From JADJPO01 sp046330955 (lineage in GTDB: Bacteria > Actinomycetota > Actinomycetes > Actinomycetales > Kineosporiaceae): a DNA stretch of 64,000 nucleotides. A model generated the notes under the pieces. That model searched no databases. It was not told where the DNA came from and saw only the letters and a program-made list of their open reading frames with translations. Numbering within the stretch: the stretch's first letter is position 1; each line of letters begins with the position of its first letter. The translations under genes and the position numbers were made by a program. Location of the stretch: assembly GCA_046330955.1 (NCBI GenBank), contig JAXLRT010000010.1, positions 1 to 64,000 on the forward strand, written 5' to 3'. Shown here piece after piece: positions 50,899 through 58,115 of the stretch.

Positions 50899-52702
50899 AG
50901 GCCTGCGAGCGCCACCGGCGCGGGATCGGCGCGGTGCCCAGCGCACCGGCCACGGGCGGTATGGGCGCCACGACGGCCGCCTCGTCATCGCCCCGATCAC
51001 CGCACACCTGGTCCCGCCCGGAGGCCTTGGCGCGGTAGAGGCGTCGGTCGGCGCGTTCGAGCATCGTGCGCTGCTCGTCCGAGGGCCGGGCCGTGACCAC
51101 GCCGATGCTGAGGGTCACCCGATGGGCGCCGACCAGCGCCGTCCAATCGTGGGCGCGCACCGCGTCCCGGATCTTCCACCCGAGCGCGGTTGCCGCATCG
51201 GCCGTCAGGCCCGGCATCAGGACGACGAACTCCTCACCACCGATCCGGGCCACCGAGGCCGACTCCGGGATCACCTGGCCCAGCATCGAGGCGACCTGGC
51301 GCAACACCTCGTCGCCGACCGGATGGGACCAGGTGTCGTTGATCTGTTTGAAGTGGTCCAGATCGATCAGCGCCAACGAGAACGGGGTGCCGGTGGCGGC
51401 CAGCCGTTCCAACAGCTGGGGCACCTGCTCGTCCAGGTGACGCCGATTCATGAGCCCGGTCAGGGGGTCGCGCCAGGCCAGCTCGCGGAACTCGTCCCGG
51501 GCGCGGCGGGCCTGATCCATCTCGTGAACGGCCAGCGCCACCGCGTCCTGCACCTGGCGGGTGTCGTCCTGCGCCTTGTCCATCGCGTCCAGGTGGGCGA
51601 GGAGCTGCTGGTACGCCGTCCGGTGATCGCCGCGCTCGGCCAACACCGCAGCCAGTTCGCGTCGGATGCATCCCTCGATCCGGCGCGCCCGGCGCTGGAG
51701 CGCCGCGACCAGGGCGCGCTCGAGAATCTGCTCGGCCTGGCCCAGATCGCCGAGAGCACGGCAGCTCTCGGCGTAGGTGAGCATGCACTCGGGCAGGGCC
51801 TCGTTCTCGACGTAGGGCGCCGACTCGGGATCGTCGAACATCGGCGTCAGCAGGGCAGCCACCCGCTCGTGATCGCCGGCCTCGAGGGCGAACCGGGCCA
51901 CGGTGTCCCGGTACTCCAGCGCCAGCGGTTGACCCGTGCGCTCGGCCAGGGCGAGCAGCTCCGTGATCCACGGGTACCCGTTCTCCGGGCGACCGATGAC
52001 GAACTGGGCGTACGCCCGGTTGTTCAGCACCGACATCGCCAGCGCCGTGTCGTCGGCCCGGACGGCGAGTTCGTAGGCCTCTGCCAGGTGCGCGTCGCAG
52101 TCCGGCGAGCCGTTGATCGAGAGCTCGATGCCCAGCGTCATCAGGTGGGTTGCCCTGATCCAGAACGGGCTGCCGGCAGGTAGGCGGATCACGCTGAGGA
52201 CAGCGTTGTCGAGGGCCTGATGGCGATCCCCGATGGAACGGAGTATCCAGGCCATGACCCGGTGACCCTGCGCCAGCAAGCTGTGGTCGCCCTGTTCGGT
52301 GGCCCAGGCGATGACCGCCCGCGTCCCGCGTGTCGCCGCGACGATCTCGCCTCGCGTCCGGTCGAGCTCGGCGCACAGCAGTCGGGCGTGCATCTCGACC
52401 GAGGTCCACCCCTGCTCGACGGCTCGAGCCACCGCCAACTCCGCCACCGGGAGCAACCCCCGACCATCGTCGAGCGCCTGCCGGGCGAGCAGCTGCACCG
52501 TGACGGCCAGGCCGGCCTCGTCGAGGGCGGCATCCTGGATCAGGTGCTGCAGGGCCGTGGTGTCGAGCTCGGCCGCCTGGCGGCTGTCCCCCCGGTCGGG
52601 TGCCGCAACCGGGTCGGGTGCCGCAACCGGGTCGGGTGCCGCAACCGGAGCGACGGACACGGACGGCGCAGGCTCCCCTGGCTGCCCGGGGTTCCCTGAC
52701 AC
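50897..52702 (-). CDS. GGDEF diguanylate cyclase with TPR-like sensor region
   Basis: 601 aa, cytoplasmic. A Pro/Ala/Asp-rich N-terminus carries a short tandem repeat (VAAPDP three times), then a long helical-repeat region (about 50-400) resembling tetratricopeptide arrays, a coiled-coil, and a C-terminal GGDEF domain. The active-site GGEEF is intact (RIGGEEFVVL), with LIDLDHFKQINDTWSH, so synthesis of cyclic-di-GMP is likely. An RxxD I-site is not evident four residues before GGEEF. The GTG at 52702 is chosen with AGAGAGGTG ahead. Confidence 0.9.
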   Translation of the reverse strand: MSGNPGQPGEPAPSVSVAPVAAPDPVAAPDPVAAPDRGDSRQAAELDTTALQHLIQDAALDEAGLAVTVQLLARQALDDGRGLLPVAELAVARAVEQGWTSVEMHARLLCAELDRTRGEIVAATRGTRAVIAWATEQGDHSLLAQGHRVMAWILRSIGDRHQALDNAVLSVIRLPAGSPFWIRATHLMTLGIELSINGSPDCDAHLAEAYELAVRADDTALAMSVLNNRAYAQFVIGRPENGYPWITELLALAERTGQPLALEYRDTVARFALEAGDHERVAALLTPMFDDPESAPYVENEALPECMLTYAESCRALGDLGQAEQILERALVAALQRRARRIEGCIRRELAAVLAERGDHRTAYQQLLAHLDAMDKAQDDTRQVQDAVALAVHEMDQARRARDEFRELAWRDPLTGLMNRRHLDEQVPQLLERLAATGTPFSLALIDLDHFKQINDTWSHPVGDEVLRQVASMLGQVIPESASVARIGGEEFVVLMPGLTADAATALGWKIRDAVRAHDWTALVGAHRVTLSIGVVTARPSDEQRTMLERADRRLYRAKASGRDQVCGDRGDDEAAVVAPIPPVAGALGTAPIPRRWRSQA

Positions 52703-52975
52703 CTCGCACCTCTCTTTCCTGCCCCCCGGGGAGCGGCCGCACATCGCCGTGCCGTGGACCGCCTCGGGTCAGTGTCTCGGCTGGCGGCCACCGAAGGGTG
52801 CTGGTCGTGAAAAAGTGGCTGGTCAACCCACATCTGAGCGCCTGGCCGGCCGGGCGTTGTCGTAATGGCCGGACGCCGGCCTGGGGCGACGAGGGCCGGA
52901 CGGTCCGGTGGCAGGTGGCTGCGATACCCGCGGGCCGACCGGCGCACGCGCCCGCGATGCGGGAGGATCACCCCC

Positions 52976-53356
52976 ATGACCGAGCCGAGCGCGCCGTCCC
53001 GCACCGTCGTCGCCGTGCAGGTGGACGGTGCTGTCGTCGGAACCGGCCTGGGCCGAGCCGGCGTGGTCGCCGTGGCCGAGGTCGCGGACGGCACAGTGAC
53101 GGCGTGGACGGAACACCCCGTCGGCTGGGACGTGCTGCACGGGCAGGGGGCCGAGGGCAGCCACCACGCGCGGATCGTCCGGTTCCTGCGTGAGCACGGC
53201 GTTCAGGCGGTGGCCACCGGCCATGTCGGCGCACCGATGCACCACACGCTCACCAAGCTGGGCTGCACGGTGGTGGTCGGCGCGACCGGTGATGCACGGA
53301 CCACAGCGATCACTGCCGCCGAGCAGTACCGAGCCGAGCACGGGTCGGCGGGCTGA
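52976..53356 (+). CDS. NifX/NifB-like dinitrogenase cofactor-binding-domain protein
   Basis: 126 aa. The sequence VAEVADGTVTAWTEHPVGWD, GAEGSHHARIVRFLREHGV and ATGHVGAPMHHTLTKLGCTVVVG matches the small NifX/dinitrogenase iron-molybdenum cofactor domain family. There are no other nitrogen-fixation genes, so it is probably a stand-alone actinobacterial member of unknown role. GGGAGGATC precedes the ATG at 52976. Confidence 0.8.
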   Translation: MTEPSAPSRTVVAVQVDGAVVGTGLGRAGVVAVAEVADGTVTAWTEHPVGWDVLHGQGAEGSHHARIVRFLREHGVQAVATGHVGAPMHHTLTKLGCTVVVGATGDARTTAITAAEQYRAEHGSAG

Positions 53357-53435
53357 CCGCCGAGAGGCCTCGATCAAGGCAGTGGCTGGGGAGCGTGTGT
53401 GCTCAAGGGCGTGAGTGCGGCTGGTACCTCCGTCT

Positions 53436-53498
53436 GATCACGATGAGAGGGCGGTTCCGACCCGGTTACCGGGTCGAAACCGCCCTCTCGTGATGATC
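53436..53498. terminator. terminator palindrome, GATCACGA family copy 2
   Basis: Inverted arms ending GAGAGGGCGGTT and starting AACCGCCCTCTC, around GACCCGGTTACCGGGTC, at the end of the NifX-like gene and facing the 53521-54339 gene. Same family as 50836 and 54488, with a few mismatches. Confidence 0.78.
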
Positions 53499-53520
53499 TA
53501 CCTGCTGGGGTGGACGGCGG

Positions 53521-54339
53521 CTACTTGGCGCTGCGGGACAGTTGCACGATCTGCTCGACGTAGCCGTCGGTGCACTGGACCACGTTGCAGGCGAGTGCGA
53601 TGGCGACCGTGGCGGCCTTGCCACCGGCGAAGTAGCCGTTCTGACTGGTGGCATACGCCGACCATGCCTGCGTCGTGCCGTCACAGCCGGCCGGGGTGTA
53701 GAAGTCACCCACGATCTTGGTGCGACCCACCTTCTGGATGACCTGACCGAAGAGGTCGACGTAGTCGGCGCCGGTGCAGTTCAGGGTGCCCGAGATCTGC
53801 GCGGACCCATCCTTGAACGCCACGCCCTTGGGGTTGACCGTGATGCTGTCGATCGTCGGCGGCGGTGGGGCCACCGAGAAGGTCACCGACAGGTTGCCGC
53901 CCATCACCCCGACCGTGTCGGAGAACGCGACGACGTAGTAGGTCTGCCCCGCAGTGGTCGCCACGGCGGCGACGTCCGGAGCGCAGGCCAACTCCTCCCC
54001 CGTGGTCGGGTCGCCCGCGGTGATGAAGAAGCCCACGCCATAGTTGGACGCCGTGCCGTCGACCAGCAACCCGCCGTTATCGGTCGCCGTGTAGCGGAAC
54101 CACACGCTGCCGTTCGTGGCCGGGGCACCGCAGTTCAAGGCGGCGTCCACCGCGTCGGTGGTCGCGCCCACGGTGTTCTGGTTGATCGTCGTCGGCAGTG
54201 CCGTGATCACCGTTGCGCCGGACGGCAGGTCGTTGGCCGGGACGGCGGCCTGCGCCGTCAGTGCCGACATCGGCAGCAGGGTGACGGCGCCCAGGGCCGC
54301 AAGCGCGACGCGGAGCGAGAATCGAGATGATCGACTCAT
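53521..54339 (-). CDS. secreted protein of unknown function
   Basis: Exported protein, 272 aa. Signal peptide (RVALAALGAVTLLPMSALTAQA), then a beta-rich domain with GSVWFRYTATDNGGLLVDGT and AGQTYYVVAFSDTVG, resembling bacterial pre-peptidase/PPC-like folds, and a second domain with four cysteines (LNCTGADYVDL, TPAGCDGTTQAW, ALACNVVQCTDGYVEQI). No catalytic motif recognised. The 219-bp region upstream contains terminator copy 3 for rplI. Confidence 0.75.
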   Translation of the reverse strand: MSRSSRFSLRVALAALGAVTLLPMSALTAQAAVPANDLPSGATVITALPTTINQNTVGATTDAVDAALNCGAPATNGSVWFRYTATDNGGLLVDGTASNYGVGFFITAGDPTTGEELACAPDVAAVATTAGQTYYVVAFSDTVGVMGGNLSVTFSVAPPPPTIDSITVNPKGVAFKDGSAQISGTLNCTGADYVDLFGQVIQKVGRTKIVGDFYTPAGCDGTTQAWSAYATSQNGYFAGGKAATVAIALACNVVQCTDGYVEQIVQLSRSAK

Positions 54340-54487
54340 GACTTTCCCCCTCGATCGATGGGTGGCTGCATCGTCGTAGCCACACCCCCATAGACGCCCA
54401 GCGTGATCTATCGGTTGCTAAAAGTGAGCGAAGGGTCGTGTGGGGACCATCACAGCTCGCCCCGGAGTCGGCGAGGGGTGCATCTGT

Positions 54488-54550
54488 GATCACGACGAGA
54501 GGGCGGTCTCGACCCGGTTACCGGGTCGAGACCGCCCTCTCGTCGTGATC
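54488..54550. terminator. terminator palindrome, GATCACGA family copy 3 (perfect)
   Basis: Perfect 31-bp arms around a single T: GATCACGACGAGAGGGCGG.. to ..CCGCCCTCTCGTCGTGATC, with centre GACCCGGT-T-ACCGGGTC. It directly follows rplI and should end transcription of the rpsF-ssb-rpsR-rplI operon. Confidence 0.85.
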
Positions 54551-54558
54551 TGTGGTGC

Positions 54559-55008
54559 TCAGGCCCCGGCGACAACCTTGACGGCGACCTTGGCGGCCAC
54601 CTCGGGGTGCAGCCGGACGCTGACGGTGTAGTCACCGGTCGACTTGATCGGCTGGGTCAGCTCGACCTTGCGGCGGTCGACCTGAGGGCCACCGACGGCC
54701 GCGACGGCCGCTGCGACGTCCGCGGTGGTGACGGCACCGAAGAGGCGACCGTTGGTGCCGGCGCGCACGGTCAAGGTGACCGGCTTGCCCTCGAGGGTGG
54801 CGCGGATGCTCTGCGCCTCCTCCAGCGAGGCGACCTCACGAGCCTGGCGCGCGGCCTGGATCGAGGCGACCTGCTTCTCGCCGCCCTTGGTCCAGGCCAC
54901 GGCCAGACCGCGGGGCAGCAGGTAGTTGCGGCCGTAGCCGTCCTTGACGTCGACGACGTCACCGGGGGTACCGAGGCCGGTGACCTCCTGGGTCAGGATG
55001 AGCTTCAT
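54559..55008 (-). CDS. rplI: 50S ribosomal protein L9
   Basis: Large-subunit protein, 149 aa. MKLILTQEVTGLGTPGDVVDVKDGYGRNYLLPRGLA is the diagnostic N-domain, then a long connecting helix and the C-domain (GPQVDRRKVEL, GDYTVSVRLHPEV). GGAGGAG precedes the ATG. Last gene of the ribosomal/ssb operon, followed by a perfect palindromic terminator. Confidence 0.99.
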   Translation of the reverse strand: MKLILTQEVTGLGTPGDVVDVKDGYGRNYLLPRGLAVAWTKGGEKQVASIQAARQAREVASLEEAQSIRATLEGKPVTLTVRAGTNGRLFGAVTTADVAAAVAAVGGPQVDRRKVELTQPIKSTGDYTVSVRLHPEVAAKVAVKVVAGA

Positions 55009-55027
55009 CGGTTCTCCTCCTCCTGAC

Positions 55028-55264
55028 TCAGCGAGCCGAGCTCGAGTACGGCAGCAGCGCCATCTCGCGGGCGTTCTTGACCGCCTTGGCGATCTCACGC
55101 TGCTGCTGGACGGTCACGCCGGTGACCCGACGGGCCCGGATCTTGCCGCGGTCGGAGATGAACTTGCGCAGGACGGTGACGTCCTTGTAGTCCACCCGCT
55201 CGACCCCGGCGGACTTCAGCGGGTTGGACTTCTTCTTGGGCTTGCGGACAGGTGGCTTGGCCAT
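55028..55264 (-). CDS. rpsR: 30S ribosomal protein S18 (zinc-free form)
   Basis: 78 aa. VDYKDVTVLRKFISDRGKIRARRVTGV is the S18 core. The N-terminal KPKKKSNPLKSAGVE lacks the CxxC of zinc-binding S18, so this is the C-minus paralogue form known in actinobacteria. It lies between ssb and rplI as expected. Confidence 0.98.
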   Translation of the reverse strand: MAKPPVRKPKKKSNPLKSAGVERVDYKDVTVLRKFISDRGKIRARRVTGVTVQQQREIAKAVKNAREMALLPYSSSAR

Positions 55265-55375
55265 CGTGGTGCTCTCCTCCTCGAAGAGCCCGGGCCGGCT
55301 CGAGGCGAGCCCGGGATGGTCGTGGTTCGACAGTGATCAGAACAGTTCGGTGATGATGCAGTCAGCAGGTGCGGA

Positions 55376-55948
55376 TCAGAACGGAGGCTCCTCGTGCGAG
55401 CCGCCGTAGCCGCCACCCCCGCCGGACGACGCACCGCCGCCCGAGGGACCGGTGGCCCAGGGGTCGTCGGCCGGGCCGTGAGAGGCGTTGCCGCCACCCC
55501 CGCCGCCGGAGTACCCCCCGCCGCCACCGCCGGAGTAGCCGCCCCCGCCGCCGCCGAATCCTCCGCCGCCGCCCCCGCCACCCCGCTGGGTGCGGTTGAC
55601 CTTGGCCGTGGCGTAGCGCAGCGAGGGACCGACCTCGTCGACGTCCAGCTCGACCACCGTGCGCTTCTCGCCCTCCTTGGTCTCGTACGACCGGCTGCGC
55701 AGCCGGCCGCTGACCAGGACGCGAGTGCCACGCTGCAGCGACTCGGCAGCGTTCTCGGCTGCCTCCCGCCACACCGAGCAGCGCATGAAGAGGGTCTCGC
55801 CGTCCTTCCACTCGTTCGACTGGCGGTCGAACGTGCGGGGGGTGGACGCGACGGTGAAGTTGGCCACCGCAGCCCCGGACGGCGTGAAGCGCAGTTCGGG
55901 GTCGTTGGTCAGGTTGCCGATGATGGTGACGACGGTCTCGCCGGCCAT
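55376..55948 (-). CDS. ssb: single-stranded DNA-binding protein
   Basis: 190 aa. OB-fold (ETVVTIIGNLTNDPELRFTPSGA, FTVASTPRTFDRQSNEWKDGE, FMRCSVWREAAENAAESL) followed by a long Gly-rich linker (about 120-165) and the acidic C-terminal tip ending EEPPF, which recruits partner proteins. Second gene of the operon, downstream of rpsF. Confidence 0.98.
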   Translation of the reverse strand: MAGETVVTIIGNLTNDPELRFTPSGAAVANFTVASTPRTFDRQSNEWKDGETLFMRCSVWREAAENAAESLQRGTRVLVSGRLRSRSYETKEGEKRTVVELDVDEVGPSLRYATAKVNRTQRGGGGGGGGFGGGGGGYSGGGGGGYSGGGGGGNASHGPADDPWATGPSGGGASSGGGGGYGGSHEEPPF

Positions 55949-56053
55949 GGCACTCCAGCTTTCCTCGATGTCGGGCGAACGCTTCGGGTCGAGCGATCGG
56001 GTCGATCACCCCGGATCGGGCGATGCGACAGATCTACCTCGAGGGTCCGACAG

Positions 56054-56344
56054 TCAGCGGGCGCCGGGGCGGACGAGCTTGGTGCGCAGCACGGCCTCGT
56101 TGAGGTTGAGCTGGCGGTCGAGCTCCTTGGCCACGGCGGGCTCGGTGGTCATGTCGACCACCGCGTAGATGCCCTCGGTCTTCTTCTTGATCTCGTAGGC
56201 CAGCTTGCGCCGGCCCCAGATGTTGACGTTCTCGACGGTGCCGCCACCCTTGCGGATGACGTTCAGGAACTTGTCGAGCGACGGGGCAACGGTGCGCTCC
56301 TCGAGATCGGGGTCGAGGATCACCATCAGTTCGTAGTGACGCAT
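56054..56344 (-). CDS. rpsF: 30S ribosomal protein S6
   Basis: 96 aa. MRHYELMVILDPDLEE and NIWGRRKLAYEIKKKTEGIYAV are diagnostic. GGAGGTGGG precedes the ATG at 56344. It begins the rpsF-ssb-rpsR-rplI operon, whose promoter probably lies in the 56345-56530 stretch. Confidence 0.98.
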   Translation of the reverse strand: MRHYELMVILDPDLEERTVAPSLDKFLNVIRKGGGTVENVNIWGRRKLAYEIKKKTEGIYAVVDMTTEPAVAKELDRQLNLNEAVLRTKLVRPGAR

Positions 56345-56537
56345 GCTGAGAACCCACCTCCTCTGGTCTAAGGCGGTCACGGTCCATCCGTGACAGGAGG
56401 GTCGTTGCGTCGGGCATTCGAGACGATGCGGTCCCTACTGCTGGGGCCATCACGTCCCGGTCCGCGGAGCACAGTACCCGCCGTCCCGGGCCAGTCCGAA
56501 ATCGTGCCCCCCGCGCCGCGACTCGCGGCCCACCCAC

Positions 56538-56643
56538 CCAACCCGCTCATGCTCCGCAGGTGCCGACATCGTGCCCGAAATGCCCGAAAAATCCGCTCAC
56601 CCACGGAGTACGAGCGGTTCCCTGCGGAGCATGAGCGGGTTGG
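56538..56643. repeat. long palindrome, CGCTCATG family copy 1
   Basis: Arms of 23 bp (CCAACCCGCTCATGCTCCGC.. and ..GCGGAGCATGAGCGGGTTGG) around a loop that itself contains CCGCTC...GAGCGG and a repeated TGCCCGAAA. It lies at the 3' end of the PBP-GT87 operon in the roughly 330-bp gap before rpsF, which otherwise holds no gene. Shares CGCTCATGCTCCGCAGGTG with the copy at 62805. Confidence 0.75.
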
Positions 56644-56675
56644 TGGGGGGCGGGAGGGGTGGGGGTGGGGTGGGG

Positions 56676-58115
56676 TCAGCGGGCGAGGAGGGCGTCGGGG
56701 CGGGAGGTGAGCAGGCCGGCGGCGGGGTCGTCGTCGTCCGGGGGTGGCTCGTGGGGGTCGACGGGGACGCGGACGGGGTCGAGCACCGGGTCGCGCGCGG
56801 CCCGTACGGCCTGGACGGCGAGCCAGCCGATCGCGGCGCAGCGCACCAGGATCAGCACCAGGTAGAACCCCGCCGGCAGGCCGCGGTCCGGGGCCGTGGA
56901 CGCCGCGATGTACAGCCAGACGCCCACGAAGTAGGCCAGTTCCGCGGTGGCCCAGATCAGGTGGTCGCGCCAGCGCAGTCCGGCCAGGGCGATCAGCGGC
57001 AGCAGCAACAACCCCAGCTGCGGCGGCAGCGACTTGATCACCAGCAGGCCGACCGCCAGGGCGAACAGCGCCAGATGGGCCACCCGCGGGCGGTAGGGCG
57101 TCACCAACGCCACCGTCACCGTGGCCACGGCGACGACCAGCAGGCCCAGCAGTGTGATCATGGTCGAGGTCGAACCACCGATGCCCGCGCCGTGGTACCA
57201 CCACGACGCCGACGTGGGCTGACTCTGCGCGAACAGCGACGGGATCAGCCAGAGCGACCCGTAGCCCGGCGCCGAGTCCCGCCAGGCCTGCCAGCTGTCG
57301 CTGAGCGCCTGCACCGGGTGCGGGAACAGGATCACCCGGACGCCGACCCACGTCACCAGCCCGGCGCCGGCCGACATCAGCCAGGCTCGCACCACCCCGG
57401 CACGCAGGCACAGTCCCAGCAGGGCGAACCCGACCACGGCAACCACCGGACGAGCCGTCGACGCCAACCCCAACAACACCCCGGCCAGCACCGGCCGCGA
57501 GCGAGACCAGGCCCAGAACGTGCCCGCCAGCAGGGCCAGGGCCAGCAGGTCGTACGAGATCAGCGCCGTGCCCAACAGCACCGGTGACAGGGCCAGGTGC
57601 GCGGCGTCCCAGCGCCGGCGCCGTCCGACAGTCAGGGCCACGGCGATCACGGCGGCGATCAACACCGCGGTGAGCACCCCGGCCGAGACGTCGAAGAACC
57701 GCCGCGACTCCACCGCCACCTCGTAGCGGCCGCGCACCCCGCTGGTGGCATCGACGATGCCCGAGACCAGCCACATCGCCGTGCCGGCCAGCGGCGGCTG
57801 ACCCAGACCCTGCGGGCCGATGGCGTCCATCAGCGAGGGCCGGGCGCTGGTGCCCAGACCCTCCGAGACGTACAGCACGGGGATGTCGCTGTAGCAGGCG
57901 TGCCAGAAGTGGTCGGGGGTCGACCAGCCGTCGGCGCGACAGTGCTGCTTGGTCAGCACGGCACCGACCATGGTCAGGCTGGCCAGCAGCACCAGCACCG
58001 GCAGCGCCCGCCAGTACCCCGCGGCGGCCGCCAGCCGCCGTCCGGCCGGGCCGCCCACGAGGGCACTGGCCATCCGCGCGACCGGATCGCTGCGGGACGG
58101 CGCGCTGACGCTCAC
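56676..58115 (-). CDS. GT87/DUF2029-type polyprenol-dependent glycosyltransferase
   Basis: Polytopic membrane glycosyltransferase, 479 aa, about twelve helices. The extracytoplasmic loop after the first helix, HFWHACYSDIPVLYVSEGLG, fits the family, which includes polyprenol-phosphate-mannose-dependent mannosyltransferases. It probably acts on a cell-wall or lipid-linked glycan. Its start overlaps the PBP stop by 4 bp, so the two are cotranslated, suggesting a link to envelope assembly. Confidence 0.85.
   Translation of the reverse strand: MSVSAPSRSDPVARMASALVGGPAGRRLAAAAGYWRALPVLVLLASLTMVGAVLTKQHCRADGWSTPDHFWHACYSDIPVLYVSEGLGTSARPSLMDAIGPQGLGQPPLAGTAMWLVSGIVDATSGVRGRYEVAVESRRFFDVSAGVLTAVLIAAVIAVALTVGRRRRWDAAHLALSPVLLGTALISYDLLALALLAGTFWAWSRSRPVLAGVLLGLASTARPVVAVVGFALLGLCLRAGVVRAWLMSAGAGLVTWVGVRVILFPHPVQALSDSWQAWRDSAPGYGSLWLIPSLFAQSQPTSASWWYHGAGIGGSTSTMITLLGLLVVAVATVTVALVTPYRPRVAHLALFALAVGLLVIKSLPPQLGLLLLPLIALAGLRWRDHLIWATAELAYFVGVWLYIAASTAPDRGLPAGFYLVLILVRCAAIGWLAVQAVRAARDPVLDPVRVPVDPHEPPPDDDDPAAGLLTSRPDALLAR

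Noticed and set aside
52605..52660. Three tandem GGGTGCCGCAACC-type repeats
   Set aside because: Encode the VAAPDP repeat in the disordered N-terminus of the GGDEF protein; ordinary coding slippage repeat.
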